Below, in pieces: positions 46,440 through 58,249 of a stretch of DNA of 64,000 nt. Location: positions 89,883,995-89,947,994 of the forward strand of contig NW_026262690.1 in NCBI RefSeq assembly GCF_021869535.1. The letters are read 5' to 3'. Both the position numbers and the translations under genes were made by a program. How positions within the stretch are numbered: the stretch's first letter is position 1; the number at the start of each line of letters is the position of its first letter. The notes beneath the pieces are model-generated. The model made no database searches and was not told the origin of the DNA. It saw only the letters and a program-made list of their open reading frames with translations. Source of the stretch: Mytilus californianus. Lineage: Eukaryota > Mollusca > Bivalvia > Mytilida > Mytilidae.

Positions 46440-47525
46440 GTTTCAAGTAAAGAACAATATCTGTTTGTAAGATGCTTTGAAGAAAATTTTTATTAGAAGT
46501 AGCAATGAAAAAGGTCTTTATAGCCAGTACATTCTAGTTCAACCTGAAAAAGAAAGTTAAGAAATCTTTACATATATTCCTCTTTTTTATTCGTTGTATG
46601 AATGTTAATTAGATATAAAAAAAAAAACAGATGTGCAGGTCATGTCCTCTTCTTCCCTTTTAGAGTAAATATCATAGCGTTTCAAAAATAACCAGATCAA
46701 TATGGTATTGTAATGATTTAATACTTTCAACAACTAAGATCAATTTCACATTTAATGGCAAGTAAAAAATAGCCAACAGCGATAGTTGAATATTGATCAT
46801 GGCAAAGGGAATTATGTGATTAATAATGCACCTTTGATAAACCTTCTCGGGAAAGTATTCACTCTAACTTGCATTTTCAAGCAACAAATTATTCATAAAC
46901 ACGAAAGAAAGAGTAGAATCGACGAACGATCAAGAAAACATTGACATCTGAGTTAAAAGCCATGAAGTTTGTTAAGTATAAAAATGTTACATCGATCAGG
47001 AAACGAATTTAAGAGCTTCGGTATCGATATGATATTTAGCTTGATGATGATTGATGGTTTTCCATTGCTCTATTCTTATCAACATTCTCATTTTATGAAG
47101 CTTGCGAAAAAAATAGAATAACAAAAATACCGAACTCTAAGGGAAATTCAAAACGGAAAGACGAATCCGTGACCTATACTTTAACTTATTCCCCATTTTG
47201 ATGATATGACTTCTTATCCAGTTAGATGTATCATTCATCAAACGTGGGAAATGCTTTTGTTTGATATATTTTTCCCATTTGGTGTTTTTTCTTTTGTTTC
47301 TATTTTTGCTTTTGTAATTATTTTATTTGTGATAAACAGGGAATTGACTCACCTCATGGAGTATCACAAATGACGAAAATGCTCTTATTTTCTTAAATAG
47401 TAAATATGTTTTATAACAAACTGTGACAATTTTCGATTTCACTTTATCTACTGTATACAATCTATGTTTATAGGAAATGAAATTCATTGATAATAAGTGA
47501 CCTTGTCTCTTTTTCATTCATTAGG

Positions 47526-47840
47526 GGGCATCGGTGGCAGAGTGGTCTAAGAAGTTGACTGTCTGGTGAATTTTTATTGTTCATATTTGAATATAATTTT
47601 ATTTTATCAAGAGAAAAGTAGTCGAACTACGGTTTCAGTAGCCTGTCAACACTGGGGTTGTGAGTTCGAATCCCGCACGTGGCAGGTGCGCTCGACTCCA
47701 ATCTTATTTGACTAGGATTGTCAGTTTTCCAAACGAAGTTCAGTAGTTTAGCCCGGGCACCGGCTTCTTCTACCAATAAAATCTGACCGCTACGAAATAG
47801 CACAATAGTGCTTAAAGTGGCGTTAAACACCAATTAATCA
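47526..47840 (+). mobile_element. tRNA-derived SINE with split head (copy B)
   Basis: Paralog of 8185-8500. The A-box reads TGGCAGAGTGGTC, the B-box GTTCGAATCC lies at 47663-47672, and the tail ends GTGGCGTTAAACACC. The same interrupting sequence (AATTTTTATTG...TTATCAAGAGAAAAG) sits between the boxes, so it predates the duplication. Confidence 0.75.
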
Positions 47841-48560
47841 TATCAAATCGTGTTTCCTTCCGTTTACGTTTTCTGCTTTTATCATTTAATACTTTTCGAG
47901 AGATTTTCTTCATAAATTTGCAGGTTTTACTCCTCAACATAATTTATGAAATAGTTTGTCATTGCCTTCTATCTTAAAAGCTGTCTATGCCAGGAAATAA
48001 ATTGCAAATACGAGCGCTTGTGTTTGTGCGATATTGACAGAAAAATATTTGATAATCACAAGGAACAATATAATTTAATATATTTTGATCCATTTTAGTA
48101 TATAAAATCTAAAATAAGACGATGCTCCAAAGGGGGTATAAAAATACAAGTAAGAGTACAGACAATGTCTTGATCAAAATACAAAAGGCGACCCCTCCTC
48201 CCTTCTACTCTAAAAAAAAAATGCACAAAAGTTACTCAGAGAAAAAAATATTGAGCATCAGTATGCCCATCTAAAACTTGGAGCTTCGCTAATCTGTTTA
48301 ATGCGGAAATGGGAAATTTCTACTTTTAACGAAAAAACCGAAATCTGGAAAATTTTATTTGAATATCTTATTACGTAAGAAAGATGTCTATGCATATTTA
48401 CTTAAAATGAATCTGATATACTTGACAAAAATGGTAAGAAGCATTGAAGACAAAAACGTCCCAACAGAACCGTTCAAATCCTATTTACGTTAACCTTACC
48501 TGAGGAGTTGTATCTTTTGTTCTTACCTTAATTTTATGCATTGTCGCTGTATCTTTTATC

Positions 48561-48566
48561 TTTATT
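48561..48566 (-). terminator. Candidate poly(A) signal of gene B
   Basis: AATAAA begins at the last base of the stop codon, as in gene A. The conservation may only reflect the recent duplication. Confidence 0.4.
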
Positions 48567-50427
48567 TAACCGCTGTAATCGTAACCATATCCATGTCCTT
48601 TATTTACTATAATTTTTGTTTTACCATTTCCATAACCGTCATAACCGTAACCATATCCATGTCCTCTATTTCCATAACCGCCGTAACCGTAACCATATCC
48701 ATGTCCTTTATTTACTATGATTTTTGTTTTACCATTTCCATAACCGCCGTAACCGTAACCATATCCATGTCCTTTATTTACTATAATATTTGTTGTTTTA
48801 CCATTTCCATAACCGTCGTAACCGTAACCATATCCATGTCCTCTATTGCCATAACCGCCGTAACCGTAACCATATCCATGACCTTTATTTACTATAATAT
48901 CTGTTGTTTTACCATTTCCATAACCGTCGTAACCGTAACCATATCCATGTCCTTTATTTACTATGATTTTTGTTTTACCATTTCCATAACCGTCATAACC
49001 GTAACCATATCCATGTCCTCTATTTCCATAACCGCCGTAACCGTAACCATATCCATGTCCTTTATTTACTATGATTTTTGTTTTACCATTTCCATAACCG
49101 CCGTAACCGTAACCATATCCATGTCCTTTATTTACTATAATATTTGTTGTTTTACCATTTCCATAACCGTCGTAACCGTAACCATATCCATGTCCTCTAT
49201 TGCCATAACCGCCGTAACCGTAACCATATCCATGACCTTTATTTACTATAATATCTGTTGTTTTACCATTTCCATAACCGTCGTAACCGTAACCATATCC
49301 ATGTCCTTTATTTACTATGATTTTTGTTTTACCATTTCCATAACCGTCATAACCGTAACCATATCCATGTCCTCTATTTCCATAACCGCCGTAACCGTAA
49401 CCATATCCATGACCTTTATTTACTATGATATCAGTTGTTTTACCATTTCCATAACCATCGTAACCATAACCATATCCATGTCCTCTATTTCCGTAACCGC
49501 CGTAACCGTAACCATATCCATGACCTTTATTTACTATAATATCTGTTGTTTTACCATATCCATAACCGTCGTAACCGTTACCATATCCATGTCCTTTATT
49601 TACTATAATTTTTGTTTTACCATTTCCATAACCGTCATAACCGTAACCATATCCATGTCCTCTATTTCCATAACCGCCGTAACCGTAACCATATCCATGT
49701 CCTTTATTTACTATAATATTTGTTTTACCATTTCCATAACCGTCGTAACCATAACCATATCCATGTCTTCTATTTCCATAACCGCCGTAACCGTAACCAT
49801 AACCATGACCTTTATTTACTATAATATCTGTTGTTTTACCATTTCCATAACCGTCATAACCGTAACCATATCCATGTCCTCTATTTCCATAACCGCCGTA
49901 ACCGTAACCATGTCCATGTCCTTTATTTACTATAATTTTTGTTTTACCACTTCCATAACCGTCGTAACCGTAACCATATCCATGTCCTTTATTTACTATA
50001 ATTTTTGTTTTACCATTTCCATAACCGTCGTAACCATAACCATATCCATGTCTTCTATTTCCGTAACCGCCGTAACCGTAACCATATCCGTGACCTTTAT
50101 TTACTATAATATCTGTTGTTTTACCATTTCCATAACCGCCGTAACCGTAACCATATCCATGTCCTTTATTTACTATAATTTTGGTTTTACCATTTCCATA
50201 ACCGTCATAACCGTAACCATATCCATGTCCTCTATTTCCATAACCGCCGTAACCGTAACCATATCCATGTCCTTTATTTACTATAATTTTTGTTGTTTTA
50301 CCATTTCCATAACCGCCGTTATCGTAACCGTATCCATGTCCTTTATTTACTATGATTTTTGTTTTACCATTTCCGTAACCGCCATGATCGTAACCGTCGT
50401 TATCGTCATCATATCGCTGTCCTTTTG
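48566..50427 (-). other. Gene B exon 2 (repeat exon)
   Basis: The frame is open for 619 codons after the acceptor. Reading upstream past the acceptor only extends the frame into intron sequence to a TTG near 50464, without an ATG. The splice to the 52743-52791 exon is therefore the better start. Confidence 0.85.
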
Positions 50428-52791
50428 CTAAAGAAAGGTATATATTCCTTATTCTTATTTTCAATTATCGAACTTTACAATTGGAATCAGTTTTCTTTGA
50501 CTTATGTTAAAATATCACAGGATGGCAATGATTGATAGGCGTGTGTGTTAGTTTTTGGGTGTATAACGCCACTTTCATCAACATTGGCTTTATGATTGTC
50601 AGTTGATATTGGTGTAGAAAGCTGGAATAAGTGCAGAGAGACACCGACCTTCAACAAGAAAACTGGTAAACGCCATGTTTTAAGACATGCGTCGGCCACT
50701 GATATCTTTATGTTAAAATGGAAAATAAAGTGTCTATTCCCCGCTATTTGTCGTTTTACCTTTAATGTTATTCCTCCATTGATATTGTCTTATTTATTAG
50801 GTAACATTGAAAGTCTCATCAGTGATGCCCGATGCAAAAAAAATATTGAAAGTCCAAAAAATGATACAACATTAAAGTAGTGATAAACCGAAAGGACTGG
50901 AAGTATAACCGAACTCGTACAAGGAATAGGAAATATTTATTCCTTAATTAAAGTATTTTTAATTTTTTTTTTAACGATAAATTTCAATAAAACAATATCC
51001 GTATTGTCATGCCAGTTTTCGCGTATATCTATTATGGTGAGTAGGTTTCCACGTATGAAGTTTCAGATGTATATCATATAACGCATCGAAATCGGTATCA
51101 TATGTTTATATTTTAGGATCTTAACCATTGTCTTTGCTGATGGAATGATATTCCCGAATAAAACTAGTCACCAAGAAGACATTTTGAGAATGACTACTAT
51201 CTTAGACTAAATCAGGGAGAAAAGGCATCCTTTTTGTCAGATTAAGAGTTAGGTTTTTTTTTTATTACCTTAAACGAGTCAAGAAGTTCTCTTACAAATT
51301 TTAATTTGTGAAGTGATAATTCAGCTTTTTCTACTCAAATCTCAACACAACACTGTATTTCTATTCGTATAATTATATAACTAGGGAGAAAGTATTACAA
51401 ACATAACATTGCCATTGTATTTGGCAAAACTTTTAGGAATTTTGGTCCTCAATGCTCTTCACCTTCGTACTTTATTTGGCCTTTAATTTTTTGGGATTCG
51501 AGCGTCACTGATGAGTCTTTTGTAGACGAAACGCGCGTCTGGCGTAAATATAAAATTTAATCCTGGTATCTATGATGAGTTTATTCATCACCATCCTCCC
51601 ACCAAAAATGTATATAAAATGCTTCAAAAGGTGTTTCATTTTTTATTTCTTATAAAAGTTAATCATTGTTTATTTATAACGATAGTAAATTATTGTTTAT
51701 TTATTATGATTGTAAAAAAAATACAATCATGGCAACCTCCGAAAATGTTCTGATTTGAAGTATCTTTTCACTCGTTTACCTAAAGAGGACTTGACGATAG
51801 TTGAAAAAACAACAATTTGCAATCCACTAATGACACGTAACTATCTTTTCTCTACTTTTTTACAACTTCACATTATTTGATATGCGTATATTCGATATTA
51901 CAACATTCCATTTTCAATTTTATGTAGTTAACAACATTCTTTCCGAATTGTATTCAACATCAAGGTATACATTTAGTCAACATTACTAGCATGTAAATAT
52001 AGTTATAGATTTGCTTTCCATAATAATAACGTATAATATCGATATTCGTGCACGCACGTGTTTCAGGAATAACAAAAATACGCTCTACACAAAAAATTTG
52101 GAAGAACACATATTAATACCATAGCAAAATAAACCCACAAAAAAACCAAACAACAGTCCATAAAACACTACATAGAAAACCTATTATAGAGCAACACTAC
52201 CCAACCAATATCTGCTGTGAAAAAAAGTGCTCAAGAAAATTAAGCAATTTCTGACATCCACTGTGCTAAAATAATCTTTGTTTTCAAAATTCATCACGAA
52301 AGTAGGGATGTAAACTATGGAAAGTTCAGAAATGGTTGCATTATAAGGACGTTCTAGTTGACCAATACAATATTCATAATAATACATAGTCTGTTCTGTC
52401 TTATCTATGCGGATGGAAGCAACTTGTCTAAAACGGCTCATTGTTCATTTTCATGCAGCTAATGGACGATAGTAAAAAATTTCAATCTATTAATCAACTA
52501 TATGACGTAATCTTTGTCAGTTTTGTTACTATACCCTTTTGGCTTATTTGCTTCAAAAAACTTTTAGTTTTGTTTCCTTCCTTTGGTCTCGAGCGTTTAT
52601 TATAAGACTGTTGAACAAAAGTATCATATAGATTTTTTCAATAATAAGAAAACAGTTAAACAGAGATACCTGACCTACTAGATAAAGTCCTGGAATACAA
52701 TTACCTGATGTTATTTAAGTAATGAACAAGAGAAGAACTTACCCAATGCAATAAGAAGTAATAGTAAACAATGGTGTTTCAACCGAAGCAT
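48566..52791 (-). CDS. Secreted Gly/Tyr/His-rich tandem-repeat structural protein, gene B (two exons)
   Basis: Exons 52791-52743 and 50427-48566 join to a predicted 636-aa precursor. The signal peptide is identical to that of gene A, the donor is GTAAGT, the 2315-bp intron ends TTTCTTTAG, and the phase agrees. The mature chain starts KGQRYDDDNDGYDHGGYGN, an acidic variant unit absent from gene A. About 31 more units follow, alternating the short KGHGYGYGYGGYGN form with long units ending GKTKIIVN or GKTTDIIVN, and the chain closes GYDYSG. Short units are far more frequent than in gene A. No Cys is seen in the mature repeats. The role is inferred as an extracellular structural protein; Tyr (possibly DOPA-modified) and His (metal binding) could serve cross-linking, which is unproven. 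No family name was recognised. Confidence 0.87.
48661..49368 (-). repeat. 354-bp higher-order repeat, two copies, in gene B
   Basis: The block starting GTCCTCTATTTCCATAACCG at 48661 recurs at 49015, 354 bp later, with almost no change. It equals 118 codons: unit lengths 14, 22, 23, 14, 23 and 22. It differs in size and composition from the 333-bp block of gene A. Confidence 0.85.
50541..50700 (-). repeat. SINE-tail-like repeat in the intron of gene B
   Basis: Paralog of 12172-12330. The 65-codon minus frame at 50502-50699 is made from this repeat and should not be read as an exon. Confidence 0.6.
51417..51587 (-). repeat. Repeat family C, insertion private to copy B
   Basis: Gene A's intron reads GCCATTCACCACCATCC without a break near 13030. 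Gene B's intron has about 170 extra bases containing CACTGATGAGTCTTTTGTAG and GACGAAACGCGCGTCTGGCG, bounded by ATT-like ends. This is an inverted, shortened relative of the element at 2352-2768. Confidence 0.75.
52140..52210 (+). repeat. Fragment of repeat family H in the gene B intron
   Basis: CAAACAACAGTCCATAAAAC plus ACTACATAGAAAAC; paralog of 13915-14010. Confidence 0.55.
52743..52791 (-). other. Gene B exon 1 (signal peptide exon)
   Basis: 49 nt encoding MLRLKHHCLLLLLIAL and one base of the split Ala codon, followed by GTAAGT. The start codon is at 52791-52789. Confidence 0.85.
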
Positions 52792-52828
52792 TGTTGAATA
52801 ACAGTAAAGAAAGAAATATGATGATTTA

Positions 52829-52836
52829 CTTATATA
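52829..52836 (-). promoter_or_regulatory. TATA box of gene B
   Basis: TATATAAG on the minus strand, 37 nt upstream of the ATG, identical in sequence and position to gene A. Confidence 0.65.
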
Positions 52837-53360
52837 GTTTGAGAGGCTCATTAGAAGAATCGGAAAAATAAGCAATTCTCACACTTTTATTAATAAACAC
52901 AGAAGGAAACATGTTTTGTGTAGTATAAAATATACGAATGTAATGTGCTATGTAATCAACTTCGATCAAACAGATTTGAAAAATAAAAAATGAGTAACGT
53001 TAATAGGTAGCATAAGATCCCGGAATTCAAACGAATAGCCCACGCTAAATGTTAACAAAGAAAACAAAAGAGAAAAAAGTGCTATTTCTAAAGCATGTTT
53101 TCCTTTTTGTATCAGTCTGGTGTGTTTAACATATATAGATTAAATGATTTATGATGTTTACATAAATTGCTGACATGACTAATCTGCAGCTTGTTATTTT
53201 CAGCGACATCTTGGGTAGGTGGACTTGAGAAGACATTAATGAAAAATACTGGGACATTATTGTCTTAAAATACATTTTGTTTGATAGCTGCCAACAATAC
53301 AACATCCAACACAGCATAAGTAGAACTTAAGGACTGACGAGATGGACGTTTGCCCATCGT
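52837..53360 (-). promoter_or_regulatory. Conserved 5' flank of gene B
   Basis: Close match to 14648-15180. One difference near the TATA-distal part is AATAAAAAATGAGTAACG against AATTTTAAAATAGGTAAC in gene A. No specific transcription factor site was recognised. Confidence 0.45.
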
Positions 53361-53944
53361 TGAAAACAATAACAAGACCTGACGAAGGCTACTTAGTTTA
53401 TTGGTGTTTTTGGTTTTTATTCACCAATATGTCCAAACTCAGTAAAGATTCATCTTTATTCCATTTCATTGATGAATTCTCCAGCACTTACCGTTACCTA
53501 GCTGATACTTTTGCGTAAAATAATAACAGCATTATCTGTCCTTTCCAAGATTTTAGCATTTCAGTTTCAAAAGGGAAACTCTGTACAAAAAGTTACGCCA
53601 AAGGAATTACTTTTGGTTCCCATTAACTAATTTTCCTACATTGGAGGGTGATGTTCTTTTGACCCAATCTTAAGATATTCCCCTGCCTGTATCTTTTGTA
53701 ACGATATATTAAAAATGTAAAAAGATCTCTGAATATTGTTTTCATCGGTACTAAAATTGTTTTAGTTATTAATTAGCAATCTCGAGTCTTTACTCTTTTT
53801 GTTAGTCTTTTTTTTTTGTCCTTTATGCCGATATCATGAACCAAACTTTTTAACCTGATTTTGATAGTTTTTTTCATGTTGTGTTGTTTCACCACTGTCT
53901 TCGGTTAGGTTGAGGTTTGAGTGCTATTTTACATGATTGATCCC

Positions 53945-54240
53945 GACACAGTCTATATGTGCCTGTCCGAAGTCAGGAACCTGTAATAAAGGGGTTATCG
54001 CTTGGTTAATTTTTATCATATTTGTTTTTCGTTTTTCGTTTATTGTTTTGTACATTATTCAGTCCTTTGATCTTTTTCGTTTGAATTATTTTACATTTTG
54101 TCGTTTTAAAGCTGTTTTTACGGTATGGTTTTGCTCATTTCTAAAGGCCGTACGTAGACATATAGTTCCTTACATCTACTTTATTTGCTCTTTTGTGGAT
54201 AGGTGTTTTATTATCCATCAAATCACATCTTATTTTATGT
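53945..54240 (+). repeat. Dispersed repeat with CCTGTCC-AAGTCAGGA head (copy B)
   Basis: Paralog of 15600-15900, with the same head and T-rich body. The 101-codon plus frame at 53937-54242 lies wholly in it. Confidence 0.6.
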
Positions 54241-54637
54241 AGACAGAGAAACACGCAGGAACAAGGCTATAAAATAAATAGTAACAATAGATGACTTAAC
54301 TAATTATAATCATGACAACATAATAGCAAATGTCTGGAAATTATTTTGTATGAAAAAAAGAAAAAGGTGTGATTGTTGAAAAAATAGGAAAGTCTGTAAT
54401 AAACAAATTGATTTCATAATTGTATTCTGTTTACCTTATTGTTATGTTTTTTTTATATTTCCCTAAAATGATATTCCTTTACGCGTGTCGAGTTTAAGCA
54501 CGCAAGCTTCATTATGAGAAAAAGAAGAACAAAGAGATTAATAGGAATATATTCAAACAAATTAAAAGTGTGTTATCATCATTAAAGAAAGGTGTTTGTA
54601 TCATAGAGATGAATGAAAACTAATGACAACATGTTAT

Positions 54638-55030
54638 ATTGAGAACGTGCTATACATGACAGTCTTTATAGAGGTTTATTATTCAGTACGTGCTATAGAT
54701 GACAGTCTTTATAGAGGTTTATTATTGAGTACGTGCCATACATGACAGTCTTTATAGAGATTTATTATTGAGTGCGTGCTATAGATGACAGTCTTTATAG
54801 AGGTTCATTATTGAGTACGTGCTATACATGACAGTCTTTATAGAGGTTTATTATTGAGTACGTGCTTTACATGACAGTCTATATAGAGATTTATTATTGA
54901 GTACGTGCTATAGATGAAGTCTTTATAGAGGTTTATTATTGAGTACGTGCTATACAAGACAGTCTTTATAGAGGTTTACTATTGAGTACGTGCTATACAC
55001 GGCAGTCTTTATAGAGGTTTATCATTATGG
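54638..55030 (+). repeat. 43-bp minisatellite, nine copies (copy B)
   Basis: Nine units of ACGTGCTATACATGACAG...TTTATTATTGAGT. The GTCTTTATAG marker recurs at about 54662, 54704, 54748, 54791, 54835, 54878 (variant), 54920, 54963 and 55004. Copy A has three. Confidence 0.85.
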
Positions 55031-55721
55031 CAGATCTTCAGTAGTTTATTTTAAAGTTACTCAGAACCCAATCGGTATTATACGTTTATTCACTAGACTC
55101 GGGCCTATTTAGTTGGACATTAATGGTATACGCTCATCTATAGAAGAAGACATTTTTTGTTAGCCTACGATTGTGTCATTGGTTTTATTGTGTTTTGGGG
55201 ATGCATTTTCATAGCTTCATGGCTGGCGGAAATGAAAGGTCAAGGATTTTCCAAACATTTATTAAAAAGTATTAAAATAAATTGAGACTCAGAGAATTTT
55301 TTTTACACCTAGATAGATGTCTTGATACATTGTTTTTTTTAAATTTCTTTTCAGTGCTCAACAATATGAGCATGCAATTTATCAAGTAATTCCAACGAAT
55401 TTGTGACACTCCAGCAATTTAAGATATTTGATTGATATATTTGCCTAAAATAATGACGACTTCAGGGAATTTTTGTTGATTTTCATATGATGAAGACATA
55501 ATCTTTCAATAAGTTTAATTTAAATCTCGAGTTGCAATGTCATGCTAGTAGTTATTTGTTAATTTGTGTTGATCACTGTAGTTTTGCTTAGTTTCTTCTG
55601 TTACCCATTCTAACATCGGATTCGGACTTCTTTAAAACTGAGTTTTACAGTGCGTATTTCTGTGTGTTTGTTTATTCCACATTGGCTAGAGGTATAGGAG
55701 GAGGGTGGAGATCTCACAAAA

Positions 55722-56015
55722 CATGTTTAACCCAGCCGCATTTTTGCGCCTGTCCCAAGTCAGGAACCCCTGGCCTTTGTTATTCTTGTGTGTTTTTTTA
55801 TTTTTGGTTCATTTACATGTTTCGGAGTTTACTTTGGCTTTCATTTCCACTGAACTAGTATGTTTTATTGTATAGGGGCTAGCCGAAGCACGACTCCGGA
55901 TGCGGGATTTTCTCTCTGCGTTAAAGACTCATTGGTGGCCTTGGGCTGTTTCTGCTCTTTGATCGGGTTGTTTTTCTTTGACACATTCCCCGCTTCCATT
56001 CTAAATTTTAACTTT
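55722..56015 (+). repeat. Dispersed repeat family N (copy B)
   Basis: Paralog of 16490-16795, from GTTTAACCCAGCCGCATTTT to CCATTCTAAATTTTAAC. Frames at 55664-55858, 55860-56108 and 55865-56053 are repeat-derived. Confidence 0.75.
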
Positions 56016-56224
56016 GTTTTTTTACCTTCCAACTGGTTTGAGTCGGGCTCCATCAGAAATCAATTCCATACAATTGAATATGATACCAGCTTAATTACAA
56101 CTATATAGGAAGTTAAATTAAATCGATTCCAATCATTCTTTTTGTTTAATATATGGAATTCTGAGATATTTGTCGTAGCACCCGTCCTAGTTTATGACAT
56201 CACAGAATGCGGCTCGTCACCGTT

Positions 56225-56335
56225 GTCTAAAACAGCGGTGAAGTTGCTTTGCTACACTATTACTATAAAGTTAAAGTCAACGTAGCGTGGCTAGGAGGAC
56301 GTTACCACTGTTTCGGAGTTTGGCTTTCAACAACT
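56225..56335. mobile_element. Palindromic MITE-like element (copy B), left arm eroded
   Basis: The right arm GTTTCGGAGTTTGGCTTTC is intact. The left arm begins only at AAACAGCGGTGAAGTT, the outer 12 bp present in copy A being lost. Confidence 0.65.
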
Positions 56336-57533
56336 CGACAGAACCGGAACCAACAAAGCATCTAAGTTCAGCCCCAGATATTTAGGGGTTAGTGTTGTTC
56401 AAATCCTTTGTATTTGTTTACAGTTGTCTGCTTTTTCCTTGTCATTCTATTGTTTGCCTTCCTTCGAAATCAAAAATAGCACTTTATGAATTGGATGTTT
56501 TATCTTTATTTACATTCATCAGCAACACTCAAAGCAGAGGATATATAAATACTTGAAGTATTGAAGAGCTATATGTGCACAAGGAACCTATCTTTGAATG
56601 AGGGAGTTACATCCTAAACAATCTGAATAATTATGACTTATGATGGTTTATTGTCCCTTAAGTATTTTATAACTTTTTTTTACTTGACATCGGTTTACCA
56701 TCTTTACATAAAATACGGAACAAATAGATGATAGACAGGGGAAATATCAATCGTGTTTACTTTGTAAATGTATCTGTTGAAAAGAATTATCACAAAATAT
56801 ACTTCAGCCAAAGTGATTACTGATATAGATAATATTGACTGTAAATGATTGTATGTTTGTTATTTGAGTAAATCAGTAAATAATTTTGATGAAACTCGTA
56901 TTCGGTCATGTAAATTAATTTTTTGTTTTAATTTTGAACTATTTGTGCATTAACAAGGAGCGCTGTGTAACGCTGTAAAGCAACTGTTAAATTTATTTGT
57001 CATGACCACATTCGTTTGTTTGAAAATATCAATATGCATCCAACCTGTTACTTTTTGTTTACGTCTATTATAGATTAGGCGAAACAAATTATCAATACCC
57101 ATAGAACCTTATAATTTTACTTATTTACACATGCAGATCTGTTTGACGTCGACTAATTACCTAGGAATAATTGAATCCTTGAAATTGATTATTACACGAA
57201 ACTTACTAGAATCACGTTTTTCTATGTGTTCTTTAAATAAGGTGTAAGCAATATTACCTTTTCAGTTGCTTCTAATGAGTTTTAATTCTTAAACTTTATT
57301 ATTTTTTTTTCTTTACAGAAAATCAAACAATGATTTTATGCCAATCCCATTGTTTGGTCATACTGATTATGGCATTCGGTAAGTTGTTATTTTATACATA
57401 TTCATATATGATAATGATGATAATAAAAATAAATCAATTCAAGAACAATGTACAATTTAGTGCCGGTATATGTATAAATTTAACCTGATGATATTTTAGA
57501 AAAGGTTTGCTGCATTTTCCTAAAATAATAAAA

Positions 57534-58123
57534 AGTAAAATAACAAAAATACCGAACTCCAAGGAAAATAATTCAAAACGGACATTCCCTTATCAAATGG
57601 CAAAATTAAAAGCTCAAAGACATCAAACGAATGGAAAACAACTGTCTTATTCCTGACTTGTTACAGGCTTTTCCTATGTAGAAAATAGTGGATTACATGG
57701 TATTATAGCTTGCTAAACATCTCACTTTTATGACAATCGTATACATTAACTCCATTATATTGACAACAATGTGTGAACAAAACAAACAGACATAATAGGT
57801 GAAATGTCAAAAATAGGGGTACAGCAGTCAACGTTGTGGTATAATCTTAATCACTATAAAAACAAACAAATATGTCAACAAAGAAAAAAAATGGCATATA
57901 GATAATGCACATCAGCAAAAATAAAAGACAAGAATACAAAAAATGACGATAGCACAATAACACAATGGCAAGATGTATAAGTACCGAGCCACGCCAAGAG
58001 GATATTACCTAAAATTGACTAAACAGTAAAGCAAATAAAGGCAACAAAAGTATACCGCTGTTCAATAGTCATAATTCGATTAAGCATAAACAAATCCGGG
58101 TAACAAACTAAAACCGAGGGAAA
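57534..58123 (+). mobile_element. Repeat family X, insertion private to copy B
   Basis: Copy A (about 21600-21625) reads AATAATAAAATATACGATAG without a break. Copy B has about 590 extra bases starting AGTAAAATAACAAAAATACC and ending AACTAAAACCGAGGGAAAC. The empty site defines the element's limits. No frame or terminal inverted repeat is obvious, so its class is unknown (a non-autonomous DNA element or Helitron relative are options). Confidence 0.75.
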
Positions 58124-58249
58124 CATACAATAGACATAAAACCACTAATGCATAGCCACATTGTTTTCTAAGTTAAATTCTGCTATTTCAAGCATTCGTA
58201 GATATTTTGTCAAATAAAGTGACAGTCATTTCATGTCAAAACTATACCT

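Larger units (their letters stand above)
44151..47047 (+). repeat. 2.76-kb tandem duplication, unit 2
   Basis: Nearly identical to 41391-44150. It differs by a TA-run expansion (+8 bp), a 4-bp insertion near 45895, a 127-bp insertion near 46313 and rare substitutions. The end near GATGATGATTGATGG returns to the copy A-like sequence. Confidence 0.9.

Noticed and set aside
48536..50431. 631-codon plus-strand open frame, same composition
   Set aside because: Same explanation as for copy A: an antisense shadow of gene B.
50502..50699. 65-codon minus frame with a hydrophobic stretch, just upstream of the gene B repeat exon
   Set aside because: It looked like a possible leader exon, but its sequence is the SINE-tail-like repeat. 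The frame is shortened in copy A and no donor gives the required phase.
52184..52441. 85-codon minus frame in the gene B intron, next to the signal exon
   Set aside because: The paralogous sequence in gene A is interrupted by indels. It overlaps a family H fragment and has no splice logic with either exon.
53937..54242. 101-codon plus frame with hydrophobic segments
   Set aside because: It lies wholly in a dispersed repeat, and its counterpart in copy A is broken into different frames.
54638..55030. CRISPR-like array with a 43-bp period
   Set aside because: The entire unit is conserved, so there are no spacers. It is a minisatellite.
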